Positions 9,834-19,112 of a DNA stretch of 64,000 bases are shown in pieces. The notes under the pieces were generated by a model, which had not been told where the DNA came from, ran no database searches, and worked only from the letters and a program-made list of their open reading frames with translations. Numbering within the stretch: the stretch's first letter is position 1; every line of letters starts with the position of its first letter. Source of the DNA: Dokdonella sp. (GTDB lineage Bacteria; Pseudomonadota; Gammaproteobacteria; Xanthomonadales; Rhodanobacteraceae); assembly GCA_024707225.1 (NCBI GenBank), contig JANQAE010000001.1, positions 620,001 to 684,000 on the forward strand. The letters are read 5' to 3'. Position numbers and translations under genes: made by a program.

Positions 9834-10786
9834 TCACAACGAAGCCAGCCACGCCTCGTCCGATCCTTCCTCGACGCCTTCGAACAGGTAGGTGCTGAGA
9901 TAGCGCTCGCCGGTATCGGGCAGCATCGCCAGGATCACGTCGCCTTCCTGCGCCTCGTGTGCGATCTCGAGCGCGGCGGCGAACGTGCCGCCTGCCGAGA
10001 CGCCGCAGAAGATGCCTTCGTCGCGCGCCAGTGCGCGCGCGGTGTCGCGCGCTAGGAATTCGTCGACGGCCAGCAGGCGGTCGACGACGGTGCGGTTCAG
10101 CACCGCCGGCACGAAGTCCGGCGTCCAGCCCTGAATCCGGTGCGGCTTCCACTCGGCGCCCGCGAGCAGCGCGGCCGGGCCGGGCTCGGCGCGGCGATGC
10201 GCACCTCCGGCCGCGCCGCGCGCAGCATCTCGCCGACGCCGGTCAGCGTGCCGCCGGTGCCCCAGCCGGTCACGAACCAGTCCAGCCGCTGCCCGGCGAA
10301 GTCCTGCAGGATCTCCGGGCCGGTGGTATTGCGGTGCCAGGCCGGATTGGCCTCGTTCTCGAACTGGCGTGCCAGGAACGCGCCGTGCTTCTCGGCGAAC
10401 TCGGCCGCGCGGCGCACCATGCCGCTGCCGCGTTCGGCGGCCGGCGTCAGGATCACCTTGGCGCCGTAGGCGCGCATCAGCTTGCGGCGCTCGATCGAGA
10501 AGGTCTCGACCATGAACGCGACGAACGGATAGCCGCGTGCCGCGCAGACCATCGCCAGCGCGACGCCGGTATTGCCCGAGGTCGCCTCGACGACGGTCTG
10601 GCCGGGCTTGAGCAGGCCCTTGGCCTCGGCGTCGAGAATGATCGCCAACGCCAGACGGTCCTTGACCGAGCCGCCCGGATTGAAGGCCTCGCACTTGACG
10701 TACATCGACACGCCGGGCGGCGCGAGGCGGTTGATGCGCACGATCGGCGTGCGGCCGATCGTGTCGAGGATGCTGGCGTGGATCAT
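9834..10786 (-). CDS. cysK: Cysteine synthase (O-acetylserine sulfhydrylase), frameshifted
   Basis: PLP enzyme that makes cysteine from O-acetylserine and sulfide. The first part (10786 to about 10195) has IGRTPIVRINRL, the PLP lysine in NPGGSVKDRLAL, the phosphate loop EATSGNTGVALAM and GWGTGGTLTG. The reading frame then breaks near 10188-10196. The rest continues in another frame with HRIQGWTPDFVP, GIFCGVSAGGTFAAAL and the C-terminal RYLSTYLFEG. One missing base restores a 317-residue protein of normal family length. Both halves are free of other damage. cysM is an alternative name. Confidence 0.85.
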
Positions 10787-10867
10787 CGCGCGTCTCCGTA
10801 CCGTGGCCGATCGAGGGCCAGCATAGTCCCCGCCGCGACCGGCGGCCAGTCCGGAGCGCGCGCCTGT

Positions 10868-11596
10868 TTAGTCGGCTGCCGGGCCGTGCAGCACGGTGCT
10901 GGCGGTCGCGTCGCCCTTGCGGCGGATCTGGCCGATGCGGCTGCCGTGCACGAGGTAGTAGACGTTCTCGGCGATGTTGGTCGCGTGGTCGCCGATGCGC
11001 TCGATGTTCTTGGCCATGAACAGCAGATGGGTCGACGCGGTGATGTTGCGCGGGTCTTCCATCATGTAGGTCAGCAGCTCGCGGAACAGGCTGGTATAGA
11101 GCTCGTCGAGCTCCTCGTCGCGCGCCCAGGCGAGCAGGGCGGCGTCGGCGTCGCGGTCGCGATAGGCGTCGAGCACGTCGCGCAGCAGCTCGCCGGCCAG
11201 TTCGGCCAGACGCGGCAGGGCGTGCACCGGCTTGACCGGCGCGAGCTGGTTCAGCGAGATCGCGCGCTTGGCGACGTTGGCCGCGTAGTCGCCGATGCGC
11301 TCGATGTCGGAGGCGATGCGCAGTGCCGCCATGACCTCGCGCAGGTCGCGCGCCATCGGCGCGCGCGCGACCAGCAGCTGGACCACGTCGTGGCTGACCT
11401 CGAGCTCCAGCGCGTCGATCGCGCCGTCGCTGCCGACGACGATCTCGGCGGCCTCGCTGTCGCGCTTGACGACGGCGTCGATCGACGCCTCCAGCTCGGC
11501 CAGCGCCAGGTCGCCCATGCGCTGGATCTCCTGGGTCAGGCGCTGGAGTTCGGCGTCGTAGCTCTTGACGATGTGCTCGGAAACGGGTGCGTTCAT
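10868..11596 (-). CDS. phoU: Phosphate transport system regulator PhoU
   Basis: Cytoplasmic helical protein (242 residues) that couples the Pst transporter to the PhoR/PhoB two-component system and keeps the Pho regulon off in high phosphate. It consists of two PhoU repeats; the metal-binding signatures RIASDIERIGDYAANVAKRA and LFMAKNIERIGDHATNIAE are present, each with the E/DxxxD pattern. It is the last gene of pstSCAB-phoU, 9 bp after pstB. Confidence 0.95.
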   Translation of the reverse strand: MNAPVSEHIVKSYDAELQRLTQEIQRMGDLALAELEASIDAVVKRDSEAAEIVVGSDGAIDALELEVSHDVVQLLVARAPMARDLREVMAALRIASDIERIGDYAANVAKRAISLNQLAPVKPVHALPRLAELAGELLRDVLDAYRDRDADAALLAWARDEELDELYTSLFRELLTYMMEDPRNITASTHLLFMAKNIERIGDHATNIAENVYYLVHGSRIGQIRRKGDATASTVLHGPAAD

Positions 11597-11605
11597 CAGG
11601 GGTCC

Positions 11606-12430
11606 TCAGCCGAAACGGCCGGTGATGTAGTCTTCGGTCTGCTGCTTGGCCGGCTTCGTGAACAGCCTGTCGGTCGCGCCGAACTCGATCAGCTCGCCCA
11701 GATACATGAAGGCGGTGTAGTCCGAGCAGCGCGCCGCCTGCTGCATGTTGTGGGTGACGATCGCGATCGTGTAATGCTCCTTGAGCTCGGCGACCAGCTG
11801 CTCGATCTTGCCAGTGGCGATCGGGTCCAGTGCCGAGGTCGGCTCGTCGAGCAGCAGCACGTCGGGCTTGAGCGCGACCGCGCGCGCGATGCACAGGCGC
11901 TGCTGCTGGCCGCCGGAGAGGCCGAGCGCGCTCTGCTTGAGCTTGTCCTTGACCTCGTTCCACAGCGCGCCCTGGACCAGCGCCTGCTCGACGCGTACGT
12001 CCAGATCGGCCTTGGACAGCTTCTCGTAATGACGGATCGCGTAGGCGATGTTCTCGTAGATCGACATCGGGAACGGCACCGGCTTCTGGAACACCATGCC
12101 GACCCTGCCGCGCAGCCGGTTGAGGGAATATTTCGGATCGAGGATGTTTTCGCCGTCTAGAAGAACCTCACCCTGGGCGGTGAGCTTCGGGTATATGGCA
12201 TAAATCCTGTTGAAGATCCGCAACAGAGTGGATTTTCCGCAGCCGGACGGCCCGATCAGGGCCGTGATCTGGCGCTCGGCAATGTCCAGATTGATGCCTT
12301 TGAGTGCGTGAAATCCGTCGTAGTAGAAGTCGAGGTTCCGTGCCGACATCTTCGGCGGCGTGGCCAAGATGTCGGTTTTCGGGTTGGCGACGACAGAGGG
12401 CGCCGCAAGGGGGACATATGCGTTAGTCAT
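11606..12430 (-). CDS. pstB: Phosphate ABC transporter ATP-binding protein PstB
   Basis: ATPase subunit of the high-affinity phosphate importer, 274 residues. Walker A is [12 protein letters not shown] with the PstB-typical IFNRI following. The Q-loop sits in [11 protein letters not shown], the ABC signature is [14 protein letters not shown], Walker B is [13 protein letters not shown] and the switch His is in IVTHNMQQ. The start overlaps the end of pstA by 8 bp, indicating translational coupling. Confidence 0.97.
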   Translation of the reverse strand: MTNAYVPLAAPSVVANPKTDILATPPKMSARNLDFYYDGFHALKGINLDIAERQITALIGPSGCGKSTLLRIFNRIYAIYPKLTAQGEVLLDGENILDPKYSLNRLRGRVGMVFQKPVPFPMSIYENIAYAIRHYEKLSKADLDVRVEQALVQGALWNEVKDKLKQSALGLSGGQQQRLCIARAVALKPDVLLLDEPTSALDPIATGKIEQLVAELKEHYTIAIVTHNMQQAARCSDYTAFMYLGELIEFGATDRLFTKPAKQQTEDYITGRFG

Positions 12431-13289
12431 TTCTCACCTTGTTGCGCAGGAGAATTGCACGAGAGACCAAGCTCAATAGCAGGACGAAGATCGTCACGAC
12501 GAAGGCTCCCGCCCAAGCCAGCTGCTGCCAGGATTCATATGGACTCATCGCGTACTGGAATATCACGACCGGGATGCTCGCCATGGGGGCGTTCAGATCG
12601 GTGGTCCAATACTGATTGTTGAGCGCGGTGAAGAGCAGCGGGGCGGTTTCTCCGCTGATGCGGGCCAATGCCAGCAGCACTCCGGTCACGATGCCGGGCA
12701 GCGCGGAGCGGAACAGCACCTGCATGGTGACCTTCCACTGCGGAACGCCGAGCGAAAGCGCCGCTTCTCGCATTTGACCTGGGACCAGCTTGAGCATTTC
12801 GTCGGTCGTTCGCACGACCACCGGCAGTACGATCAGTGCCAGTGCCAAGGCGCCGGCGATGGCCGAAAAATGCCCAACCTGATGCACGACCAGCTCGTAG
12901 ATGAACAACCCGAGTACGATGGACGGTGCCGACAGCAGGATGTCGTTGAAGAAGCGAATCGTTTCCCCGAGCCGGCTCCTGCCGGTGAACTCGGCCAAAT
13001 ACGTGCCTGCGGCGATGCCGATTGGGGTGCCGATCAGAATCGCTCCCAAGCACATGATGAGGCTGCCTGCGAACGCGTTCAGAAGCCCGCCGTCGGAACC
13101 TGGTGGCGGGGTCATCTGCGTGAACAGATCCCATTTCATCGCGCCGATTCCGAAGGAGAGCGCGGTCCACAGGATCCAGATCAGCCAGAAGACGCCAAAC
13201 AGCGTGGCGGCGGTAGCCAATGTCAAGGCCAGCTGGTTGGCCAGGCGCCGCCGCCGGTAGAGATGGTCTGCAACGGTACCGGCACTCAT
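12423..13289 (-). CDS. pstA: Phosphate ABC transporter permease PstA
   Basis: Inner-membrane permease (288 residues) that forms the phosphate channel with PstC. It has about six hydrophobic segments and the BPD-transport EAA-type loop [19 protein letters not shown] followed by [20 protein letters not shown], the typical coupling site to PstB. It overlaps pstC by 4 bp and pstB by 8 bp. Confidence 0.95.
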   Translation of the reverse strand: MSAGTVADHLYRRRRLANQLALTLATAATLFGVFWLIWILWTALSFGIGAMKWDLFTQMTPPPGSDGGLLNAFAGSLIMCLGAILIGTPIGIAAGTYLAEFTGRSRLGETIRFFNDILLSAPSIVLGLFIYELVVHQVGHFSAIAGALALALIVLPVVVRTTDEMLKLVPGQMREAALSLGVPQWKVTMQVLFRSALPGIVTGVLLALARISGETAPLLFTALNNQYWTTDLNAPMASIPVVIFQYAMSPYESWQQLAWAGAFVVTIFVLLLSLVSRAILLRNKVRND

Positions 13290-14287
13290 TTCGCGAATTC
13301 CTGTCGGTTCAGCCGGCTGAGCATGAGCTTGGCGATTGCGAGCACGATGAAGGTGACAACGAACAGCAGGAAGCCCAGTGCGATCAGCGAGGACAGATAG
13401 ATGTCCGAGTCCGCTTCGGTGAATTCGTTGGCGATGGTCGCGGCGATCGAATTACCCGGTTCCAGCAACGATGCCGACAGGCGATGGGCATTGCCGAGTA
13501 CGAACGTCACCGCCATCGTCTCGCCCAGCGCGCGCCCCAGTCCGAGAAAGATGCCGCCGATCACAGCCGAGCGGGTGTACGGGAGCACCACGTCCCAGAC
13601 CACCTCGGTGGTCGTGGAGCCAAGCGCGTAGGCCGATTCCTTCAAGCGGGTAGGGACCGTCAGGAATACCTCGCGCATCACCGAGGAAATGAAAGGTATG
13701 ACCATCACCGCAAGGACGATGCCCGCGGTCAGCATTCCCATCCCCAATGGCGGCCCGCGGAAGAGAGGCCCCAGTATCGGCCACTCGCCGATATTGTCGT
13801 TGAGCCAGGGTGAGATGTATTCGCCCATGAACGGAACGAACACGAACAAGCCCCACATGCCGTAGATGATCGACGGGATGCCGGCCAGCAATTCGATCGC
13901 GGCTCCAACGGGCGTACGGAGCCATGTCGGGGCCACTTCGGTCAGATAGACAGCGATTCCGAAGCTGACGGGAACAGCGATGATCATCGCGATCAGCGCT
14001 GTGACGATCGTTCCGTAGATGGGGACCAGTGCACCAAACCGGTGGTTGACCGCATCCCACTCGGTCGACCAGAGGAATTCCGGTCCGAACGTCAGGAATG
14101 CGTCTCGGCCGCCCCAGAGCATCGAGAACGCGGCGCCGCCGAGAACCAGCAGTACGAACAGGCCGGCTGCTGCGACCGTGCGACGGAAGATTCGGTCCGA
14201 GAACGCGTCGCGATGTGCGCGGCGTGTCTCAGCCGACATCGGGCGCATCAGCGGCTCGCCGGCGGTGGTGCCGGTATTGACGGACAT
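13286..14287 (-). CDS. pstC: Phosphate ABC transporter permease PstC
   Basis: Inner-membrane permease (333 residues), partner of PstA. The N-terminal cytoplasmic tail is followed by a first TM segment (AAAGLFVLLVLGGAAFSMLW) and further TM segments. The cytoplasmic coupling loop is SAYALGSTTTEVVWDVVLP, then RSAVIGGIFLGLGRALGETM. It follows pstS after a 103-bp gap containing a strong hairpin. Confidence 0.95.
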   Translation of the reverse strand: MSVNTGTTAGEPLMRPMSAETRRAHRDAFSDRIFRRTVAAAGLFVLLVLGGAAFSMLWGGRDAFLTFGPEFLWSTEWDAVNHRFGALVPIYGTIVTALIAMIIAVPVSFGIAVYLTEVAPTWLRTPVGAAIELLAGIPSIIYGMWGLFVFVPFMGEYISPWLNDNIGEWPILGPLFRGPPLGMGMLTAGIVLAVMVIPFISSVMREVFLTVPTRLKESAYALGSTTTEVVWDVVLPYTRSAVIGGIFLGLGRALGETMAVTFVLGNAHRLSASLLEPGNSIAATIANEFTEADSDIYLSSLIALGFLLFVVTFIVLAIAKLMLSRLNRQEFAK

Positions 14288-14324
14288 CGATTGGATCCTT
14301 TCGTGTATCCAGACGTGGGTGAAG

Positions 14325-14360
14325 GCGGCCCCGGCTCACTCGGAGAGTGCTCGGGGCCGC
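14325..14360 (-). promoter_or_regulatory. Intercistronic hairpin between pstS and pstC
   Basis: Perfect 9-bp arms GCGGCCCCG (14325-14333) and CGGGGCCGC (14352-14360) enclose a further CACTC/GAGTG stem. No U-run follows on the minus strand, so it is more likely a stabilising or attenuating element that keeps PstS levels above the membrane subunits than a full terminator. Confidence 0.5.
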
Positions 14361-14390
14361 TTTCGTATCACCGGGCGCGAAGCCTGTGCG

Positions 14391-15413
14391 TCACAGCTTG
14401 ATCTGAGCAGCCCAGTAGGCTTCGATTTGCTCGACCAGATCCTTGGGCAGCGGAACGAAGTGCAGTTCCGACGCCTGCTGCTGGCCGTTCTCGAGCGCCC
14501 ACTTGAAAAAGTCCAGCGCATGACGTGAACGAGTCGCGTCCTTCGGCTGCTTGTACATCAGGATGAAGTTGGTCGCGGCGATCGGCCAGGAGTCCTCACC
14601 CGGCGCGTTCGTGATGATCAGATGAAAGTCTTGCGCATTCTTCCAGTCCGCGTGAGCAGCGGCCGCCTGGAACGTCTCGTCGCTGGGGATGATGAACTTG
14701 CCAGCGGCGTTCTTGACGGCCGCGTAGGACATGTTGTTCTGCACGGCATAAGCCAGTTCGACGTATCCGATGGAGTTCTTGACCTGCTTCACGTAGGCCG
14801 CAACACCTTCATTGCCCTTGCCGCCGAGGCCGTAGGGCCACTGCACCGAAGTGCCTTCGCCAACCTTTTCGCGCCATTCAGGGCTGACCTTGGACAGGTA
14901 GTTGACCCAGTTGAACGTCGTGCCCGAACCATCGGAGCGGTGGACGATCGTGATGGTCTTGGAGGGCAGTGTCAGCCCTTCGTTGATCGCGGCGATGGCC
15001 GGGTCGTTCCATTTGGTGACCTTGCCGAGGAAGATGTCGGCGATGAGCGGACCGGTGAGCTTGAGCTGTCCGGGGGTGACGCCTTCGATATTGACCACGG
15101 GGACGACGCCGCCGATCACCGACGGAAACTGTGCGAGGCCGGCCGCTTCGAGTTCTTCCGGCGGCAGGGGCTTGTCGGACGAGCCGAAGTCCACCGTGCC
15201 GGCCTTGATCTGCGCGATGCCGCCGCCGGAACCGATGGATTGGTAGTTGATCTTGTTGCCGGTTTCCTTGTTGTAGGTATCGGACCACTTGGAGAGGATC
15301 GGATAGACGAAGGTCGCGCCGGCTCCGGTGATGTCGGCGGCCTGGGTGGTGCCGACGGCGAACACGGTGGCGAGACCGAGTGCAACCGCACGCAGCTTGA
15401 TCGAGATGGACAC
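14391..15413 (-). CDS. pstS: Periplasmic phosphate-binding protein PstS
   Basis: First gene of the pst operon, 340 residues, with signal peptide MSISIKLRAVALGLATVFAV ending near TTQA. The mature protein has the PstS phosphate-binding signatures GAGATFVYPILSKW, SIGSGGGIAQIKAGTVDFG, and HRSDGSGTTFNWVNYL around the bound phosphate. It delivers phosphate to PstCAB. A Pho-box-like sequence lies 71 bp upstream. Confidence 0.96.
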   Translation of the reverse strand: MSISIKLRAVALGLATVFAVGTTQAADITGAGATFVYPILSKWSDTYNKETGNKINYQSIGSGGGIAQIKAGTVDFGSSDKPLPPEELEAAGLAQFPSVIGGVVPVVNIEGVTPGQLKLTGPLIADIFLGKVTKWNDPAIAAINEGLTLPSKTITIVHRSDGSGTTFNWVNYLSKVSPEWREKVGEGTSVQWPYGLGGKGNEGVAAYVKQVKNSIGYVELAYAVQNNMSYAAVKNAAGKFIIPSDETFQAAAAHADWKNAQDFHLIITNAPGEDSWPIAATNFILMYKQPKDATRSRHALDFFKWALENGQQQASELHFVPLPKDLVEQIEAYWAAQIKL

Positions 15414-15483
15414 GCTGGCGACTCCTTGGGGCTGAATGGACGAAGCGATGGCGCGCTTTGTAGCCCTGGGAGGTTGCAGAACG

Positions 15484-15501
15484 ATGTGGGAAATATGTCA
15501 G
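15484..15501 (-). promoter_or_regulatory. Candidate Pho box upstream of pstS
   Basis: On the minus strand the 18-mer CTGACATATTTCCCACAT matches the two-heptamer PhoB consensus at about 13 of 18 positions, with the 4-nt AT-rich spacer in place. Its position 71-88 bp before the pstS start fits a PhoB-activated promoter. The second heptamer is weak. Confidence 0.45.
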
Positions 15502-15718
15502 TCGTGTTTCAGCGGCCGATCCGGCCGCGCATGCCGTCGCCGCGATCTTTTTTCGATCAGGGACTTGCGTCGATGTTTCGATGCCGCGCCATATGACGGT
15601 GCGGCGATTCGGGTGCGCAGTCCGGCCCGATTGCCGAGCTGGTGTGCTCACCGGGCGGCTGGCCAAACGGTCCGCGGCGGCCGGGCCGGCCGCGTCACGC
15701 CGGGCCCGGCGGCGTCGC

Positions 15719-16006
15719 TCAGTCGCCGCTGATGACGTCCGGCCCCTTGCCGGCGGTCTTCTCGTAGAGGCCCTTGCCGATCCGTCGGTACTGCGTGAAG
15801 CCGTTCTTGGCGACGTTCGATTCGCGCAGGTGGTGCGCGCCGCCGCTTACGACCTGCGGCGCCGAGATCACGCGCTCGACCGGTGCGCCGCAGACCGGGC
15901 AGGCCGTCAGCGCCGGATCGGCCAGCCGCTGCAGCAGATCGAATCCGGCGCGGCACTGCGGGCAGCCGGCATCGGCTTCGCGGGGGCGGTAGTGATGGAT
16001 CGGCAT
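15719..16006 (-). CDS. Small zinc-ribbon protein (FmdB-like)
   Basis: A 95-residue protein with two CxxC knuckles, CPQC near residue 15 and CPVC near residue 36, separated by GFDLLQRLADPALTA. This matches the FmdB/putative regulatory zinc-ribbon family. The start at 16006 is chosen because it puts the first knuckle at the family position; a longer upstream reading is arginine/serine-rich and looks non-coding. Function unknown. Confidence 0.7.
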   Translation of the reverse strand: MPIHHYRPREADAGCPQCRAGFDLLQRLADPALTACPVCGAPVERVISAPQVVSGGAHHLRESNVAKNGFTQYRRIGKGLYEKTAGKGPDVISGD

Positions 16007-16037
16007 GTCCGGAGCATGCGGCCGGCCGGCGGCCCGA

Positions 16038-16685
16038 TCAAGCGCCGCCGTACTGCAGCGTCCAGGCCTCGTCCATCTGCTTCCAGCGGTTGACGACGCG
16101 GCAGAACAGCTCGGCGGTGCGTTCGGTGTCGTAGACCGCCGAATGCGCCTCGTTGGCATCCCACTGCAGGCCCGCGCTGACCAGCAGCTTGCCGAGCACG
16201 GTCTGGCCGTAGGCCAGGCCGCCGAGCGTCACCGTATCGAAGCAGCTGAACGGATGGAACGGGCTGCGCTTGTGGCCGGTGCGCCGGATCGCGGCGTTGA
16301 GGAAACCGAGGTCGAACGCGGCATTGTGGCCGACCAGGATCGCGCGCTGGCAATCGACCTCGCGCAGCGCCTTGCGCACCGGATTGAAGATGTGATCGAG
16401 CGCCGCGCGCTCCTCGAGCGCGTTGCGGAACGGATGGTCCGGGTCGATGCCGGTGATCTCCAGCGCGCGCGGATCGATGTTCGCGCCCGGGAACGGGACC
16501 ACGTGCGTCGACACCGTCGGCTGCGGATAGAGCTGACCGTCGGCGTCCATGCCGATGACGACGCAGGCAATCTCGAGCAGGGCGTCACGATCGGCGTCGA
16601 AACCCCCGGTTTCGACGTCGACGACGACAGGAAGATAGCCCCGGAAGCGCTCGGCGATGCGCCGGGGAGAAGAGGAAGGCTGCAT
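16038..16685 (-). CDS. rnt: Ribonuclease T
   Basis: DEDDh 3'-5' exoribonuclease that trims tRNA CCA ends and 3' ends of stable RNAs. 215 residues. Exo I is [19 protein letters not shown] with the metal-binding Asp and Glu, exo II is [14 protein letters not shown], and exo III is [15 protein letters not shown] with the catalytic His five residues before the final Asp. Length and motif spacing match RNase T rather than DnaQ or oligoribonuclease. Confidence 0.94.
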   Translation of the reverse strand: MQPSSSPRRIAERFRGYLPVVVDVETGGFDADRDALLEIACVVIGMDADGQLYPQPTVSTHVVPFPGANIDPRALEITGIDPDHPFRNALEERAALDHIFNPVRKALREVDCQRAILVGHNAAFDLGFLNAAIRRTGHKRSPFHPFSCFDTVTLGGLAYGQTVLGKLLVSAGLQWDANEAHSAVYDTERTAELFCRVVNRWKQMDEAWTLQYGGA

Positions 16686-16760
16686 CCGCCGAGGATAGCG
16701 GATCGCGCCGATCGGGCGATACAGGGGCGGTGCGAAGATGTGGACGCGATCGATCGCGCG

Positions 16761-17537
16761 TCAGCGCCGGCGCGTGCCGAGCAGCACGCCGTGACCGCGC
16801 AGCTCGGCGAGCATCGCCAGGCCGGCGGCCTTGAGCGCCGGCTCGTCGCGGCCGAGCTGCGCGAGCACGCGCTCGATCGCATCGCGGCCGCTGCAGTCCG
16901 GGTCGTGACGCAGCGCGTCGATCAGCAGGGCGGTCAGTGCATCGATCTCGAGGAAATGCACCTCCCCGGCCGCATCGCGCGTGAGAGCGATCAAGGTCGG
17001 CCGTTCGGGCGTGCCGTCCGGCACCGCATCGGGGCCGATTCTCTGCACGGCGTGCCGATATGCGAGCAAGCGCAGCAGCGGCGAGAGCACCGGTACGCCG
17101 TCGGCGAGATCGCCCTGGGCATCGTACGGCGGCGCATCGGCCAGTGTGGCTTCGTCGAGGAACAGCGCCAGCTCGCTCCATTCGTAATGCGCCAGCTCGG
17201 CCAGATACGACGGATCGTCCGCGCCGGCCTCGGCGCGCGCATCGAGAAAGCGCACGAACTCGCGGCCGATCTCGGTGAACAGCGGCGTGTGGCTGACGTG
17301 GTCGCGCAGGAACGCGCGCACGCGCACCTGCCAGGCCGGCGTGTCGTGCAGTGCGCGGATCACCGGGAAGTTGGCCGCGAGCAGGCCCTCGACGGTATTG
17401 AAGACCAGCTCGCGATAGACCGCCATGCGGCGCGGCGCGACGTCGGGCGGCGGCGCATGGACATCCGGATCGCGCAGATGCGCGCAGAACGCACGCTGGC
17501 GCGCATCGAGCGTGTCGGCGCAGGCCTGCTCAGCCAT
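16761..17537 (-). CDS. HvfC/BufC-family partner protein (DUF2063)
   Basis: 258 residues with an N-terminal DUF2063 (putative DNA-binding-like) domain: [30 protein letters not shown] and [14 protein letters not shown]. In characterised HvfABC/bufferin systems this protein partners the multinuclear iron oxidase and helps it bind the precursor peptide. The start at 17537 overlaps the upstream DUF692 gene by 8 bp, as expected for a coupled operon. Confidence 0.85.
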   Translation of the reverse strand: MAEQACADTLDARQRAFCAHLRDPDVHAPPPDVAPRRMAVYRELVFNTVEGLLAANFPVIRALHDTPAWQVRVRAFLRDHVSHTPLFTEIGREFVRFLDARAEAGADDPSYLAELAHYEWSELALFLDEATLADAPPYDAQGDLADGVPVLSPLLRLLAYRHAVQRIGPDAVPDGTPERPTLIALTRDAAGEVHFLEIDALTALLIDALRHDPDCSGRDAIERVLAQLGRDEPALKAAGLAMLAELRGHGVLLGTRRR

Positions 17538-18393
17538 GCGCGGCCCGCATCGGCGGCGTGCCGGACGTGCTCGCGGCCTGCTGTCTTTCACGCACCGACT
17601 GCACCTCGCCGATCAGCTCGTCGAGCGGCGGGAAGTTGAAGTCGCGCTCGACCAGGGTCGGCTTCACACCGAAACGCGCATACGCCGACTCGAGCAGGCG
17701 CCAGACCGGATCGACGACCGGCATGCCGTGCGTGTCGATCAGCAGGTCGTGAGCCTCGACGAGGTGGCCGGCGACGTGGACCCAGGCGATCCGCTGGCCG
17801 GGCAGGGCGGCCAGGAACGCCTCGGCGTCATAGCCGTGATTGGTCGCGTTGACGTGGATGTTGTTGACGTCGAGCAGCAGCTCGCAGTCGGCCTCGGCGA
17901 GCACCGCGTTGACGAAGTCGATCTCGCTCATCGCGGCGCCCGGCGCGGCGTAGTAGGAGACGTTCTCGACCGCGATGCGCCGGCCGAGGATCTCCTGCGC
18001 GGTGCGGATCCGTGCGGCGACGTGATGCACGGCCTCCTCGGTGAACGGGATCGGCAGCAGATCGTAGAGCAGGCCGTCGTCGCCGCAATAGGACAGATGC
18101 TCGCTGTAGGCGGCGATGCCGTGCTGGTCCATGAAACGACCGATCCGCTCCAGCAGCAGCCGGTCCAGCGGCGCCGGCCCGCCGAGCGACAGCGACAGGC
18201 CGTGGCAGACGACGCGATGGCGCTCGGTGAAGCCGCGCAGCGTCGCGCCGAGGCGGCCTCCGACGCCGATCCAGTTCTCCGGCGCGATCTCGAAGAAGTC
18301 GACGGCCGCGGCCGCGTCGGGTCGGTCCTGCAGCGGGCCGGTCAGCGCCCGCCGCAGGCCGAGTCCGGCGCCTTCGAGAGGGCCGTGATGCAT
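17530..18393 (-). CDS. DUF692 multinuclear non-heme iron oxidase (HvfB/BufB-like)
   Basis: 287 residues with a TIM-barrel MNIO fold: [12 protein letters not shown] at the N-terminus, [49 protein letters not shown] and AWVHVAGH carry the conserved His/Asp/Glu ligands for two or three irons. Family enzymes convert Cys residues of a precursor into oxazolone-thioamide or related groups that bind copper. It lies 7 bp downstream of its probable substrate gene (18401-18796) and overlaps the partner gene. Confidence 0.92.
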   Translation of the reverse strand: MHHGPLEGAGLGLRRALTGPLQDRPDAAAAVDFFEIAPENWIGVGGRLGATLRGFTERHRVVCHGLSLSLGGPAPLDRLLLERIGRFMDQHGIAAYSEHLSYCGDDGLLYDLLPIPFTEEAVHHVAARIRTAQEILGRRIAVENVSYYAAPGAAMSEIDFVNAVLAEADCELLLDVNNIHVNATNHGYDAEAFLAALPGQRIAWVHVAGHLVEAHDLLIDTHGMPVVDPVWRLLESAYARFGVKPTLVERDFNFPPLDELIGEVQSVRERQQAASTSGTPPMRAAHG

Positions 18394-18400
18394 CGGGTAG

Positions 18401-18796
18401 TCAGCCCTTCTTGGCGCTGCCGCCGCACTTGCCCTCGCCGCACTTGCCTTCCATGCCCTTCTTGGCGGCCATCGCGGCGTCGAACTCCGCCTTGCTGATC
18501 GTGCCGTCGCCGTTGCTGTCGATCTTGGCGAAGTGATCGGCCTTGTCGGGCTTGGCGGCATCCCACTCGGTCTTGGTGATCGAGCCGTTGCCGTCGCTGT
18601 CGATCTTGTCGAATCCGCACTTGCCTTCGCCGCACTTGCCTTCCTTCGCCTTGTCGTCGAGCGCGGCGACCTGATAGCCGTTGCCGAGGTCGCGCGCCTT
18701 GAACGTCTCGCTGGCGAGCGCGAGCTGGGTCAGCGACAGGGTGCCGAGCAGGGCGCCGCCGACGACGACGGCCGGTTTCACGAAGTTCTTCGACAT
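18401..18796 (-). CDS. HvfA-like EGKCG precursor peptide with EF-hands
   Basis: 131 residues: a signal-peptide-like N-terminus ([19 protein letters not shown]), then EGKCG motifs at about residues 52-56, 57-61, 116-120 and 121-125. Between the two pairs lie two canonical EF-hand loops (residues 66-77, DxDxNxSIxxxE, and 93-104, DxNxDxTIxxxE). EGKCG repeats are the substrate motif of HvfB-type MNIO enzymes, whose products are copper-binding RiPPs of the cell envelope. Start supported by AAGGAGAG 5 nt upstream. First gene of the operon hvfA-hvfB-hvfC. The EF-hand insertion suggests that calcium also matters. Confidence 0.85.
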   Translation of the reverse strand: MSKNFVKPAVVVGGALLGTLSLTQLALASETFKARDLGNGYQVAALDDKAKEGKCGEGKCGFDKIDSDGNGSITKTEWDAAKPDKADHFAKIDSNGDGTISKAEFDAAMAAKKGMEGKCGEGKCGGSAKKG

Positions 18797-18976
18797 GGAG
18801 CTCTCCTTTGGGAATGGAAATGCGAGGATCTGACGCGGGGATCACGCCCGCCCGCACGCCGCAGGGGCCGCGGGCGGCGGCTGAACATACGGGGGCTCGG
18901 ATGAAGGCTACCGCAACCGCGCGTGCTGCATCGCAACGCCGCCCGGGAGGCGCCTGCGGCAGTCGTGTAACCGGTT

Positions 18977-19009
18977 TGTCATCGATCATCCATGTGCCTG
19001 TCATCGACC
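18977..19009 (+). promoter_or_regulatory. Candidate Pho box upstream of the OprP-like porin
   Basis: Two exact TGTCATCGA repeats begin at 18977 and 18999, 22 bp apart, which equals two PhoB repeat units of 11 bp; a degraded unit (ATCCATGTGCC) sits between them. The arrangement fits tandem PhoB binding about 100 bp before the porin start and agrees with the phosphate-selective porin prediction. Confidence 0.6.
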
Positions 19010-19112
19010 GAACCCATCCTGCCGGCCGTCGCAGCGTTAATGATTCGTGAGCTCCTGGCCCATGCAGCGCTGCCCCGTTTCATTCCATCCGCCCTCGGGA
19101 GCCTAAGCCCTC

